Under the pieces are notes generated by a model that was not told where the DNA came from, did no database searches, and saw only the letters and a program-made list of their open reading frames with translations. Positions 1-54,600 of a DNA stretch of 64,000 nt are shown in pieces. The position numbers were made by a program, and so were the translations under genes. Source of the stretch: Mastigias papua (taxonomy: Eukaryota > Cnidaria > Scyphozoa > Rhizostomeae > Mastigiidae); the NCBI GenBank assembly GCA_964019165.1, contig OZ025272.1:11146531-11210530 (forward strand). The letters run 5' to 3'. Every line of letters begins with the position of its first letter. The first letter of the stretch is position 1.

Positions 1-688
1 CAACATTTATATCAAGGAAAGGGAGGATTCAACAATTGCTTTGATATTGAAATACCTCCATTTTGAAGTGTCATCTTGAGAGCTCATGGCGTTCTGATCT
101 TTTGTAGTTTTGCTTAATTTTACTATTCCATCCATTTTTTCAGAATGACCTTTCCAATACTTATGAAGCATTATATCGGGTTTCACAAAGCAGACAGGGC
201 ACCGAGGGGTAAGGTTTATTTTTGCAATGAAAAGAGTACAGCATTTGAAATTAATGCATTAGCACCCACGGTTGATATTAGTGCCTAGATCTTGGTACAT
301 AGCCGCTATCGGCGTAAACACGATCGTAATATAACTTTGTTCATCGTATGGTCGAACATATTGAAATTGTTTGCATTGTTTTGCCTTCTTATTTAAATCC
401 CTTGAACAGTTATATTCTTTGATATTAAACATTTTTAAAGAACAGGCAATGAATTTGAGAAGTTGATTATTTTTGTAAGCGTAAACACAGTAGCCATAGT
501 ATTTTTTCAAGGCGTAATTTTGAGCGATTGCGTCATTTTTGCTAACAATCTCCTTATCTTCAATAAGCTCTTACTTGCAATGGACTCCCCTTTATATTAA
601 GTGTTGAAGTAGTCTCGCAGGTTACGTGAAAGTTTGCTGTGTTTTGAACAGCGAATTATGGTACCTTTGTGTGTTTATTGCACTTCAG
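1..688. other. Non-coding: CNOT1 intron, upstream part
   Basis: Ends with the acceptor CACTTCAG before the exon at 689. I see no CNOT1-like peptide, repeat or RNA gene here; short ORFs show no family resemblance. Confidence 0.5.
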
Positions 689-40457
<39,769 letters not shown>

Positions 40458-41924
40458 CAGATATTTTGGGAATGTCAAACATTTGGAAAATTAGATGGTA
40501 CAAAAAAGTAATAGTAGATTTTTCAGCTTTGATGTGTAATTTGTTTACCTATATGACGATGTATGTTTTTGGTTATCCAATAGCTTGGGTCACAATTTTT
40601 TTGGTGTTTTCTCATAGTAAGTACTCAGTTGCCCCTAATAGCTAACTAGGAGACATTTGATGTGCTTTTCTTGATAATCCCTGGGCTGATTGGAGTATTG
40701 CAAAATTAGACTCAATTTAGATTGAAAAATGCAACATTCCTAACTCAGATCATTAGCCACTGCCCAAGCTGACAACAGATCATTGTGTTGTCATTTGTGT
40801 CAGATTTGCCAAAATTCATTGTCTTTCATGATAAAACAGATTTCCCTCTTGTGGTTTTCATGTTAAGACTACTCACTAATTGGCACACATATCATTTTGG
40901 TGGCATCCTTTTGTCAGTCATACTGCTGTATTTATATTAGCTGAGCAATTCAATTGCTGAATGAGTACATTTGAGTGAATTAAAGCGATAATATTATGAT
41001 ATAGACAGCTATATACAGTCATTTCTTAGAATGCCATGGCATCTACAAAAGCCTGAGGGAGAGAGAGAGGGAAAGAGAAAGGGCAAGTCACGTAAAGTAG
41101 AGTGAATATGTAATTAACCAATCTTAAGTAGTAGACATATTTCAATTATTTTATTGAGATCATAGTTATCCAGTTTTTGTGGAATGTGACCATCTTTTGC
41201 GATCATTTAAATCTATTTGCTTCAACTGAGAGCATAAATATGAGTCTTCCTTTTTGGCTCAAATCTGCAGATGGTTGAATAAAGGTGTGTCTGATTCTCC
41301 TGCTTTTTCAGCCAAGTTAGTTGGAAGACAGGGTTGAGTATGAGGTACTTTTTTAAGACAACTGATTAATTTCTGAATAGTCTGTTAGCACTGCAACATT
41401 TCACTATTACACAAAAAGCCAAAACATTCTTTAGCACTTTGAAAAGGCAAAACATTCATTAGCATTTGGAAAAGCCAAAACATTCCTTTCTGTTTGACTG
41501 TCATCAGAATAAGAAACATGAGATGACCACTAAAGGTTGAACTGAAGTGCAATAGCAGAAGTGAGTGAATTCCCACCACAAGAGGAATACTGTCATGTCA
41601 AATTATTTGTAGTTTCATTCTCTAATTAGTTTAGGGTGAAAAGAGTGCTTCAGTGTGCTTAGCATTGATTCTGTTTTTTGTGCAATAGTGATTAGGTAAG
41701 TTAGGACAACAGGGTTTAGGGTAAATTGTGACATGGAAGTGCTAGAAAATGAGTGACCCAAGCATGACTCAAGTGTGCAACCCTTATTTTTGTGTGTTGA
41801 GCACACTTGACATATAAAGTTGAGGGTAGTGAGTTGAATCCCCCCTTGAGTCACTCATTTTCACGCACTTTTCTTTCACCATTCCAACTAACTTCTAAGA
41901 GAACTGCATAGGCCAGAATACCAA
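40458..41924. other. CNOT1 3' UTR and CNOT1-FMO convergent intergenic region
   Basis: No gene. Holds the CNOT1 3' UTR with a candidate AATAAA at 41,278-41,283. A GA-rich stretch lies at 41,055-41,085. A short local repeat (AAAACATTCxTTAGCA with AAAGCC) is at 41,405-41,485. FMO transcription ends here from the other side; no clear minus-strand AATAAA close to its stop. Confidence 0.5.
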
Positions 41925-44900
41925 TTAGACTGTTTGAAAATTATCATCATCAATAACAATATATTCTGTCTCTCTGTACTGTAGTAAGTTTGTTTCTCTG
42001 TCGGATGATGCCTTCTGATACATTTTTTTAATAACACCTTTTACTGGTTCAACTTTCCCAAGGTTGCATATAGTGTCATAGTAATCCCACTGCAGTCCAC
42101 TGGCAAAACGATGGAAATGCCTTTCTTCTATTCCAGCTTTCTTCCTACTATCAATTTCATTATGGTAATCTTGCAGCATTTCATCACTTGAAGGGAGGGT
42201 CACCTCACCCAACAGGAAATTAACTATCCACCTTGCTTGCAAAGAAAACAATTGAAATGGACACACAACACATGCCAATCCAATGAAGGCCATTGATGGA
42301 TGATAGGAATTGAATATTTGTTTATAGAGAGGCAACACTCTTTCATTCTTTACACTAATACCACAGCTTTCATCTAGGAATGGCAGGTCATACATGTATC
42401 CAGTACAAAATATTACAGCATCTGCTTCCTCTACTATTCCATCATCAAATACAACTCTTCCAAACTCATCAATCTTTTGCATTGCCTGTATTTCCATGAC
42501 ATTGGATGGTAAGTTAAGAATGCCATGCTTTCCATGGTGACTTAGCAATACCTTATTGGCAACTCTTGATACCTCTAATGCAATGTCTCTTCCAGATGAC
42601 CTTGCTCCAAGAACAACTACATTCTTGTTCTTGTATGGCTCTGGCACTCTGTAGAAATGACTATGAGTGACAAGTCCCTTAAACTTATCCATATTAGGGA
42701 TGTCTGGTACTTTTGGCTTTGAGAAATGGCTATAGGATATTAAAGTACATTAAAATGTTAGCAAATGCCTATAATGAATAAAATTGAGATGAAAACAGTA
42801 AATTGTTGATCCTGTCGACAATATAGTGCCTCTTATAATTAATTTTTCCTTGATTTGTTTAGGTGTGCACATCCAAATAGGCAATCATAAAATCCCACCA
42901 AAGTAGGGTGCATATAGATTCTTGTCTATGTTCTCAAATGTGATAAGATTTGTCTTCCAAAGCTACCATTTTCTTCTACTCCATTCCAAACAATCAGCTT
43001 ATATTCTTAGCAATTGATATCAGGTTGTTTTACATTAATGGACTTATTTAGAAAAACTCACTATTTATGCACTCTCTTTTCATTTTGTATGATCTAAATA
43101 TCGATGAGAAGTGTTAATATTTTGAATTGTTCTTACCCATTGCAAACAACTACTGCATTGAAATCTACTGTTGTTTCAATATTATCTTCATTAACTGTAG
43201 TCACTTTCCATAGCATTTTGTTGCTATGACCTTTTTCATTCAAGACTGGGGCAACATGCTTGACTTTAGTTTTAAACTTAATAAACTGCCTTAAATCAAA
43301 ATGGTCACAGTAATCTCTCAGATAGTTGAAAACATCTTCATGTCCTGAGAATGTTCTGATACTCTCTGGAAATGGGAAGTCTGGAAACTGCATGACTTGC
43401 TTTGGCAAATTTGTCCTAAATAAAAATAGAATCATGTTGACTTGATCAGCTTAGTAGACAACAAATCAGATTATAAAATGAATATAGTGACAAGACAAGT
43501 GACAATGAAAAATGCAAGGCTTTCATGTTTGTGCTAGTCTATAACTGTTTGTGGCCTGTCATAGGATGGTCAGTGGAAGAAAACAAGTCTTAACCAGTCT
43601 TAACCAGTTTGAAATTGAGGTCAGGGCTAGCTAAGTCAAAGATATGTGTAGCCTGTGTGCAGACTTGACTGGTTTCAAAAAAGAAGATTAGTTGAGTTGA
43701 ATTAAAAATCATTTGTCATCTGCCAGTAGAGTCTGTGCAATAGAGCCGAAAAGCTTGTCCGTGGTCACGTGTAGTTCCAAGGTTTGAGGACCCAATTCTT
43801 GTCACAACCACCATCATTTCCCAGTCAAGTAAAGATAGCGTACTTAATGGTGAATTATGAACAGTTCTTTTGGGGTTGGGAGCCAATTACCCTAGGTGCC
43901 TAGGCCTATTTGACATACAATTTAGGTTTGATGGAATTTGAACATCACTGTAGAAAAATTCCATGCTGATATTGCTTAGGGCCACAAGGAATTCATAACA
44001 TATTGGCCTTTTCTGCATGACTATGTTTTCCCCATTGCAAAGAGGGGCTGGCAGGCAAAATGAAAACAAAGTGATGACACCATCCAGACTCAAGTGCTTT
44101 TTGATGCCTTTTGACCGCAAGTGCTTTGTTACCTCCTGTTAATCAAACTCTCTGTTAATACCTGAAACCAGCCATACTCATTGTTTTCTATACCTAAAAG
44201 CATGTCAAAGTCAGCTGCCAACTCTACATAAAAGACACAATGACATATATGAAAATTGTTCAAATATGAATTGTGCTGTTGAGGTCCTTCTCTTTGGGGA
44301 CTTCATTGATTGCTACCTTGCTCTCAATCCAAGAAAGACCAAAACATGAGCATCCCCTGCAATTTACATAATCATCCACATTTTGTCATATAGGTAACTA
44401 GTTAAAGGGAGGCTCTCAACATCTCTGAATATGCAACCTTCCTCTTGAGCAATAGTGATGATGAGAATAATAGTTGTTATTTTAGGCCATGGATGGTGGT
44501 GGATGATCATTCAAAGTATGGCTAATAGTGTGTTGGGTTGCTAAGTTAATGTTGGTTACAATTCAAATTTAGCTTCTAGTTCAAATGTGTTGTAGAATTC
44601 ATGGAAAACTGTGCCTCACTTCCAAACAGTGTGGCTATGATTTATTCTACACAAAAAATAAATGACAACAAGCTGGTGCTAAGTTACTGACTTTAACTGG
44701 TTGAAAAGGGCAGTTCCCTAATAGAGTTGCTAACAGTAGTAGCATGGCTCTTCTGTTGCAGGCTGGGAACCATGGGTCACTGATTCTGTTAGTAGTGGGT
44801 GTTTACTGTGTATATAAGCCATTTGTTGAAGCAAAATGACTCAAATTGATTCTAGTTCCACTGATTTAAATGCTTAAAGGCCAACAAAGTCTCACTATAA

Positions 44901-45501
44901 GGACTGTGATTCAGAAAATAAGAGAAGTGCATTGCATTCAGTGTCCCCTCTAGCATCAACAAATTTCTATTACCTTTGACCGGCATATTTCTTTTAGATC
45001 AAAAATATTCCTTCAACTCTAAAACATGTGCATTAAAGTAATACTATTAACAAATTGTGAAGAAAGGGTGTGGTCAAACAATTCTGATCCGTAGCATATA
45101 GCTTGATTAGCAGTTTAATATCACTCCCTGACGCCTCTGTGATAAATTTTTGAGGGAGTGATGACTACTGTAGCGTCAAAAAAGTTCCAGAGTCAATTCT
45201 AGACTAGGAGAAGCATGAAACGATTATGTAAGACAAATTGACTTAAATTAGCATACCTAAGACTTTTATACATGCTTGAATGTATATCATCTTTGTTAAT
45301 TAATTCTATTAGTTCTTTATTCCCATATCTTCTATGCTTCTCTTTGAAATGATTTTCAAGTGAGCAATCATATATCCATGTCCCGCCGATTTCGTTACTT
45401 TGTTCATAAACTTCAAACTGGAATCGACTTGGGTTCGCACTTAAATACCTTGCCATTGCCAGGCCAGCTCCGCCAGCACCAATAATTGCAACCGATTTCA
45501 T
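41925..45501 (-). CDS. Flavin-containing monooxygenase-like protein (3 exons, 442 aa)
   Basis: A predicted FAD/NADPH monooxygenase that oxygenates N or S atoms. Exons on minus: 45501-45257, 43415-43137, 42729-41925. Phases join cleanly to TAA at 41,925-41,927. The N-terminal FAD-binding fold has VAIIGAGGAGLAMARYL (residues ~4-20) and YEQSNEIGGTW. The FMO signature FKGLVTHSHFY fits FxGxxxHxxxY/F. The NADPH fold reads VVVLGARSSGRDIALEVS, where the usual GxGxxG middle glycine is Arg. FCTGYMYDLPF is the late FATGY-like motif. Length (~440) is nearer the plant GS-OX/insect senecionine-oxygenase-like group than vertebrate FMOs (~530), and no C-terminal membrane helix is seen. The specific substrate cannot be inferred. 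It is convergent with CNOT1 and divergent from USP39. Confidence 0.9.
43136..43138 (-). other. FMO splice donor of exon 2 (decides the reading frame)
   Basis: On minus, CAATGG|GTAAGAAC. The codon GG+C is completed by the exon starting at 42,729 (CCATTTCTC after CCTATAG), giving VVVCNG|HFSKPKVPDIPN, as expected for the FMO family. Confidence 0.6.
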
Positions 45502-45642
45502 TTTTAAGCGATTTTAGAAAAATGTTCCATGACATATAATATTACGCAACCATTTGATGCGACCTGCATCATCAACAACAGTTGTGGTTGTTTTGTGCCC
45601 CTCGAACCGGATACGAGGTAAACTAAGCATAGTTTTTCCAAG
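45502..45642. promoter_or_regulatory. Bidirectional FMO / USP39 promoter
   Basis: Only 141 bp separate the two divergent start codons, so both 5' UTRs and core promoters must share or overlap this DNA. CpG is locally much commoner (about 45,380-45,660) than in either flank, like a small unmethylated island. No TATA box at a convincing position. Confidence 0.7.
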
Positions 45643-48600
45643 ATGGAAGACATAAAGCCCGTAATTGGTTCAAAACGACCCCTTGTTGAAGAGTATGATA
45701 GCGAAGAAGAGGATTTACAAAAGCCAAGAGTTAAGCGTAAGTTTAGGGTGCTTTTTTGTTCATTTGTAATATATCATCTTTAAGACCTGAAGGATTTTAC
45801 GGACATTGCAACGTAGTGTGCGTATCTTAGGCCTACACTGTGCATGTTGTCTCCCAATGTGCATTCTATGTATAGCTCACGCCAGAGATTCATTCAGGTA
45901 GTTTTGCCTTCACGCCATAGTAGCACAAGAATATGCCACTTAACTGTCGTATCCCCGCATCTACCGCTGGAAACAAAATAGCATACGCCAGTAGGGGCCA
46001 ATCAAATAGTACGTACAGTCTGCTGAAGAGGGACGCCTAAGTAAGTTTCAAACGGTTATTACTTGCTTAACATCCTAAATAAATAGAACTATCTTTATAA
46101 AGGTATAAACTCAAGATCGAAAAGTATAAACTCAAGATCCTTCTAATCATGAAAACCGTAGTTTTAGATGATTTCTCAAGTATGCAGTAAATTTTGTAAA
46201 CTTTGAAAAGTAGTGAAAGCAATAGATTCAAATATTTAGGCAAGAGGATGGGGCTTAAGGTACATATGCTCGGGGGAGTGGGTACCTCAAAAACATACAG
46301 AAGCCTACTACAAGGGGAAGGGGACCAAAATCAATGGATATTGAGCATACATACTTTTTGAATGGTCCTGTATGCAGAGAAAGAGAGTAGTCCACACTGG
46401 GTATCTCTGGTGCTGGCTGCATGGATTGCACTCAGGAGTGATGGTGGCAATATTACCCTACATATAAGGCCCACATTACCTATAAGGGCCTGACATATAT
46501 GGCCCATGCAAATAAGACCATATAAACTATTTTTGTGATATTTTCTGTCTCTTATAAGGAGTTATTTGTGAATATTTGTGAGGTGAGAAGTTCCACTCCA
46601 CAGTAAAATAATATTTACTCCAGATTTTTGCACCATTCCTACTCCTCTATGTGTTGTGGGGTACCGTACATATGCAGCCCTGACATATATAGCCCAAATT
46701 ACAAATATGGCTGCTCACATTACATATATGGCCAACATTACATATACAGCCCTGACATACACAGTTCATAATCAATGTAGCCCCAGATTTATGTTTTATT
46801 TTTTATATTTTTGTAATAATATTTAGGTAAGATAAAATTTGAACATTGTACAAATGGTATATATTATCTTATTTGTATGGACTGTATATGATAGGGTCCT
46901 ATATGTAATGCAGGCCTCATGTTGGTAGTTGAAAAAATAGATTAATTTCTACCCCTAATCCTTGCTTTCTCTTTGGAACTTTGAGATCAATCAACTCATT
47001 GAGAGCTATCAATGATGCATGATTTATTTGGATTGACCTTCTACTTCTCATCTGCCTGTTACTTCCCACCTTCTGAACCAAAAAACCAAGCAGGGAGGTA
47101 CTTGACTGCAATAGTGCCATATGCCAGCCTGGATTTTGAAACTTTTGAGTTGTATAGAACTGCTTGAATGGTTGACAAAAAGTAGGCTAATATATTCTGT
47201 GTGTATTCAATTTCATACAATATCTCTATAGTCTTATTGAGTTACATCAGCATAAAGCAAACTCATAATCTCTTACACTACATATCTATGGAGGATCTGC
47301 CTCAATTCCAGACTGGGGTAATTTTGTGATATGGGAGTTGACTAGAGTGTAGCAACCTACTTCCAATTTTTATGTTAACATATCATTTGGAATGTTTTTA
47401 CAGCTGCAGTCTAGCAAATCACCCCAGGCATGTTATATATTTCTGATGCTCAATATAATTACTGAAAACCAACTTAGTTCATATATTGCTTGAAAAGAAC
47501 AATAAATCTTTACTTCATGTAGTTCTGTACATCATATCTATCATACTACTCTTTGCTCTATAATAAACAGGGAGGGGGGAGGAATAAATGCAGAGGGGAG
47601 AGTGGAAGCAATCTTTAAAAGTTTTGTAAATGGAGAGTTGGAATATATGGTTGGGATAGAATTTTCTGATTAGTTGTAAAATGAGAATTAATCAGAAATA
47701 ATGTCAACACAGTTGACATATTCACCTCAGAACCCTTAGTATCATGTAAAAATTACCATCAAATAAACCCATGAAAATGTTCTTGTCTACACCATCTTCA
47801 TTGTCTTTCACTCCTTGGTTCCCAAAATCAATAAATGGGGGATTGTAACAAGCTATGGGGGTTGGAAGAATTCCCAAAATTAGTAAACAGTCCCCATTTA
47901 CTAGACGCCATAGAGTGCATGTTTACTGGATTTACCTGTGAATTCTTGAGTTAATAAGGAATGTTTGCATTTTATTTGTCAATCTCAAATTTATTTTAGT
48001 GGAAGCAAACAGAGGGAGACATTGCCCATATTTGGACACAATCAATAGGTATAGTGACTATATAATAAGAAAAATATGCTTAGTTCACCATATTATTTTG
48101 TATTGTCATGCTTTTCTTGGAAAATTCATAAGGGATTTTGATGGGCAGATATTTAAATATCTGGCTTATATACTAACATACAGAATGGCAAGAAACATTT
48201 TTCTTTTTATCTCAAAATCCATAAATGAAAATTTTTATTCGCAATATTTCACCATACATCTGTACAGCACTATTAGGTAATTGATGTGACAAAATGAGGA
48301 CAAACTGCAGAGCAAACAGATGGTATAGTTTTCAACATTGCAAACTAGCACATCCTACATTAGACATATATGCACTTAATGACATCTGAGCTGGCACCAT
48401 ATTAGAGAGCCTGCTATTAGTACAGAGAGTACAGTAGATAGCAACGACCTTTGCACGGGAGCTATTCTCGAGTAGAAGCTGTATTTTTTTTATTGAAAAA
48501 GTAAATAGAGGCCATATCTTCTATTTGAGAAAGTAAAGTACCTAGACTTTTTAATTGTATGTCCATTCCTTTGTCAACTCATGCTTCCTCTGAGAAATGC

Positions 48601-51600
48601 CATTTTAAAGGCTATCTAGTACTTGTTACATGCTACCGTCATGATTTTTGCAAATGCTACTAAAGCTGACACCACCCTCTATTCACTCATATTTTATGCC
48701 TTTAGTTGATTGTAATTGATATATGTTCAATATCTGTTTTGGTCTGTTCAATGAGGTGATATTGTTGTACCATAGGTCGTTGCTTGACTTTGATTTTGAA
48801 AAGCTTTGCACAGTGTCACTTTCTCATCTCAATGTTTATGCATGTCTGGTTTGTGGAAAGTATTTCCAAGGTGACTTACAATTAACTTCTATGCTAATTG
48901 CAGCTGAAGGATTTTGCTATTTATGCATTTATCATTATTCCACTCAGTGCAGATTTTATTTTTGGAAGGCGCCTGATAAAGCCTCTTTAATTATTTGTTG
49001 AAGTAGAAAGATCTGAACTCATATTCTAGCAAGGGTAAACAATGATTCAACAAGGAGAGCCCCGTCAGAGTTCACTTGGATCCAGTTTAGGGACCCTTAG
49101 TCGTGCAATCTTACCCTTTGTAAGTTGGAGTGGGAAGAGTTTTTAGTGAAAGCAAAAGCAAGTGTATCTGGGACTATTTCGTTGAGATTATTCCTCATAC
49201 CTTGGATTATCAGTAGCTATGTTTTTTGGAATATTTACTCCCAATTGCTTGTCTTCTCAGGTAGAGGAGAACATTCGCATGCTTACACACACAGCCTTCA
49301 TGTTGGTCATCATGTCTACATGAATCTGCATACACTAAAGGTCTGTGAATCAGAATTACTTGAACGGTGATATAATTTGTTCATCATTTGTTCGGTCAAT
49401 CAACCGATAGCTAATGTTGCTGCCTAAGTGATTAGCTAGTCCAGAATTTCAGCAGTATATAGCGTTTGTTCCTAAAGTTAACAAAGGCACCTTGATATAA
49501 GTTATTAGTGCCAATGCTCTTTGCAATGATCTTTTCACTTTTGTTACGTATATGCACGGATGGCTTGATCGCCAAACTAAACGTCGTAAGGCTATCTATC
49601 TGTGTAGTTCTGTCGTTGTATCTGCTTAAACTTCTTTGTTTGCTTGCTGGCGGCAGATGCATTGTACTTTTTCATAGATCTCTAGTGAATTGTGTCTTTT
49701 GTCTCTAGTCTTGAATTGTCTCTAGTCTTTTGCTTTTTAATTCTCGTATTATCCCAGGTCTTTTGAAGTTCTCATAACTTATGGTTTTTTATCCAAGAAC
49801 CGTTTGATAAATTATATTCCGCTGCGATTTAGTGTAATCAGCTGCATTTAGTCCCCTCTGTCAAACACGTGTGAAGTGAATTTGAATTATATTTTATATA
49901 TATCAAGCTTCTCAGGGCGTCTTTGATTCTTTCCGCTTCAATTCCATGATTTTACGCACTGTTTGGTTAATGCTGCTTGTCTTTTTAGCTCCCATACATG
50001 AGCGTGTTGTTTTTTGATAAAATATTAAAGGTGACTTAGTGATAGGTTTCTTGTATGGGTAAGTCATTGGCTTGTAGCAACGAGAAGATTGTCTCCATAT
50101 GCCAAACTCTTCGCTACAAGGATTGCCATCATGCTATAATATGTTTGCCATTTAGAATAAAAAAACTTTGCATTTTTACATTTGAAGTTAATTACCTAAA
50201 ATAAATCGCCTTTTTGATTTAATTTTTCCTCAGTTTTATTGCTTGCCTGACAATTATGAAATCGAGGATTCATCACTTGATGATATCAAGGTAACTCAAA
50301 GTGTATAATATCCTTGGATTCATTCGAAAGTTTAACTCAGCTATTTTTCAAAAGATTGTTCATTAATAGCCTAGGTTCTATTAGACACATTTAGATCTGC
50401 TTCTACGAAAGTGAGAACGTACGAAATTTACTGAGTATAGAATTTTATTAGACAGCTTTGTTTGTATTTAATGCAAGATAGAGTAGATCACACTGCCAAG
50501 TGATCATTGGTTGCAAATGATTACTGATTGCTATGGCTATAGATTTCAAATTACATCTTGATTGCAAATGCTAATTTATTTGTCGTTGCTGAATGAATGT
50601 GTTACTCTCGGCGGCAGGCCCGTCGAGAGCCTACATGGGACCAGGGCAAATGGAAAAATAGGGCCCCTGATGATATCATTGCGACATTTAGGTTCACCAA
50701 AGAGTCATTTGATAGGGTTTGGGGTCCCTCTGAGGCTCGGAATCCGGTACACAAGGCACCTTGCCCCTGCTCCTTTTCCCAGCGGGCCCGCTTGGTGGTG
50801 TTCTTGTTCAAAGATTGTCAGTCGCTGGACAACACCTAATTATACTTTACGTGATAGTAAAGACGGGAATAGGTGAATAGTCTATAGGTACTATAGAATT
50901 CAATATTGCTTGAAAAGCCAGAGGGATTCGTTGTAACGAATCATACTGAAAGGTTTTCTCGTCCAAAACTCGGCAGAGTATGAAGCATCGGATAACAACC
51001 GAAAGGTGAACCGAATTATATAGCCACATGCGGATATATATCTTTGGGTGTCGAACGAAAGAAGCTTTCGGTATGGTAAAGAATTTTGCTACTTTTTAGA
51101 GCAATAGTAAAGTACGAGAATGATTAATCTTTTACAGTATGTATTGAAACCAACATTTTCCAAAGATTTGATTGAGAAATTTGACACAAATGGTGACATG
51201 TCTCGAGCATTTGATGGTACTCTTTATCTCCCTGGTGAGTATCATTTATGTGTTTGATCCTTTCTACATTGAATTTGTCATTTTGCGTCATTTTGTCATT
51301 AGCAAACTGCGTCAACCAATCATTTTTATATACTGCATAATTTCTCTCTTTTGCAAAAGCAAATTTAAAGAGGTACGAAGGGTATCTTTACCATACGGGA
51401 TTCTAATCTGTTCGATAGAACTAGCAATACTTTTCAAGAGATTCTATTTTAACCCTTTCTTTTTCTTTGACCTTTTTCTTACTTAGGGATTGTGGGAGTC
51501 AACAACATTAAAGCAAATGATTATTTGAATGTTGTCTTACAGGTATGATTTGTAATGATTCGTCATAATTTTTAGTGATCTGTAGTGATTTCCAGTTGCT

Positions 51601-54600
51601 AATGCTATGTTGGTGAATATTTTTGTATTGTTTCTAAAGGTTTCTTGAGTTGACATACAGAGTACTTCGTTTGGAAATCGTTTTTCACATTCGGTATTTG
51701 AATTGGAGGCTTTTTTATTTGATATATTTTTCATTTGATACACATTATTGATACAGATTATATGATTTTCTGTTTCATACTTGTAACTTAAGTTTTTTAT
51801 AGTTAATTAGTATTAGTGGCTATTAGAACTCTTAATTTTTATACATACGATTGGCTATTTAAATCACGGATTTGCTATTATTGTCGTGTGAATAGATACT
51901 TAAGTTATATGATTGGCTATCATTATCATAAGAGTGCCTGTTCAAGTCATACGATTGGCTATCAGTATCGTATGACTAGCTGTTATGTAATGTGATTGGC
52001 TATCATTGTCATATGATTGGCTGCTATGTAATGTGATTGGCTATCATTGTCGCTGTTATGTAGTGTGATTGGCTATCATTGTCATATGACTGGCTTTTGA
52101 AGACAGATTGAGAATATAGTATAGTATTGTATCCAGTGAGATGTAAACTGGATCTGAACCATAACAGTTGACAGTACCTCTCCTAGATAGCACTCTTCGC
52201 ATTTTCCAGAAGTTGTCACGTTTGTTTTTACTTCATTTTAACTTATGGTGCATCGAAATGGAAGTTCTTTTTCCTTCATACGTTTAGAATCTATATTTCT
52301 GATAAAGCTATTAGTTTCTTTTTTCTTTGCTTGCGCTAGTTTTTACAGATGTGAATTTTGAAGTTCGTTTAAATCATTTTTTATTTCCTTCTTAGGCCTT
52401 AGCATTTGTTACTCCTATACGTAATTTCTTTCTGCAAGAAGAAAATTATTGTTCGATTAAACGACCACCCGGTGACACAATGTTTCCTCTTGGTAAGTAG
52501 CCAGAGTTTGTTCGTCACAGTTTCTACGTCCTTTATTGGACCTGCTCAATAGATATCGTCTTTATTTCAGTCATTGTTATCAAGTTACTGTATAACAACA
52601 TGATTTGTTATGTACTACTTCGAGACTATGTACTCTAAGAGGGGTGGGGGGGGGGGGACAATCACCTAACGCCTTTATAATGTTATTCAGCCATTAAGCA
52701 GATCGACGATTTAGTCAATCAGACAGTCATTCGTTCATTTTAACTGCCAGTCAGTCATGTGGAAAATAGAAGAATATGCATTTGTTGAAATTGAGTAATT
52801 CTCTTTCTAAGTACAAAGATTTGGTGAATTGATTCGAAAAATATGGAATCCTCGTAACTTCAAGGCGCACGTCAGTCCTCATGAAATGTTGCAGGTTTGT
52901 ATGAGAATTAAATAGAATTATCTAATTGTTTAGCAATGATTTGACTGTTTTTGTTTATTTTGTAAGTAGAGCTTTCTGGACACAACATTTGGCACGCTAC
53001 AATTTCCTAGTCGTTGACGATCATTTTTACATTTGATTCAACATAGGCCACTTTCATCGCATCAATGGACGTATATTATGCGTCTTGCAGGCTGATACTT
53101 CTATCCTTTTATCAGTTTTTGCTTATGAACTGTTCAATAAACTCTCAACTTCAGGAAAAACTGATACAAAAATAGCAATTGATATCAAAAATTGGAAAGA
53201 CATGTTGGTTGTTTTCGACTCTATTGAGTTGTCAATATGTTGCGTTTTGCAAGACTACAGACCATATTGCAATGCACCGGCGTTAGTTAACATGCATATA
53301 TTTTCGCACGGCTTGTCAGTTTTTCCAGCTGTCATTTTGATCAATTTATTGGATCAAAATGTGATTGATAGTGATTTGGTTATCTTAGTATTTGTATCTA
53401 TGTATGTATTTGTATATAGTGTTTATTTGTACGCTGTATTGTCTCATTTCTTTTTTGACACAGGCTGTTACTTCCTGTAGTAAGAAGAAATTCCAGTTTA
53501 CAGTACAAGGTAGCAATTGCTTCAGAGTTATTATCTCTGTTATTTTTTTTGTGAGTCTTTAGTATTTTATGTTCCTTACATTTCGAATTTTAGTAAGGAG
53601 AGTATCATTGTATGCATGCATTTTTATGACATCTTTTCGATCCCTAATTTGGTATAACCATGAGTGTATTTATAAAATTTTGCTTCCTGGGACTTTTGTT
53701 TGGTGAATAGAATTTGAAATGTTAAAAGAATGTTGAAAGCTTTGTGGCTGTTAATTAAGTAGTGTGCATTTTTATATTTCCTTTCTTTAGTGCCTTGGTT
53801 AAAATTCTGCTCCAGGATTTGTAGGTTTTATCACTTTGCTTTCATTTCAATTTCAGATATAGCGTTAAATTAAATTAGATTGGTTAATCGTGACTTAATT
53901 TCTATTGCTTTGGGTTTGCCTAAGACAGATACTGGCTTTAAATCCTGGAACAGATACTTCATAAATGGTACACAGAGAGTCTGATCATTCAACTAGTACT
54001 AAATGACGTACTTCCCTGGCTGTACTATTGTGGAGAAATTGATTCAGTTGTAAAGGGTTAGAGCTTGAAAATTCAGCTGAAATCGATGCTATATTGGCAG
54101 GGATTACTTTCTCAATATTCTTGCATTTTTATCGTTTCAGGCTACCCAATAGATTTTCTCTCTTGGTTCCTGAACTCAATTCATATGACGTTAAATGGAA
54201 CAAAGAAGCCTAACAGTAGTACGTCATTCAATTCATATTACTGCACTGTATACATGTATACATTTTATCATAGTATTTCCCTGCCTTGGTAATCATCAAG
54301 GACTATTTAAGCTACTAAAGCTACCCAATGTTATAATCATATAATCATAGCACTTTCAGAATCCTTTCGTTATGACATTTGCCTTTTTGCTATTTTCTTG
54401 TTCATTAGTCTTCTTTGATCTTCTTTGAGAAAGCAATATTTGATTCAAGAGTTTTAATGCAGAACCTTATGATCCTTTAGGCATAGTATACAAAGCATTC
54501 CGAGGAGAGATGATTATCCACAGTAGGAGACTTCCTCAGACAGAGGTATCTGCTGAACACCAGATAAACAATATTCCATCACTAGGAATTACACTGTCTT

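Noticed and set aside
43887..44120. Minus-strand ORF inside FMO intron 1 as an extra FMO exon
   Set aside because: FMO exons 1 and 2 already join in phase. The peptide has no FMO similarity.
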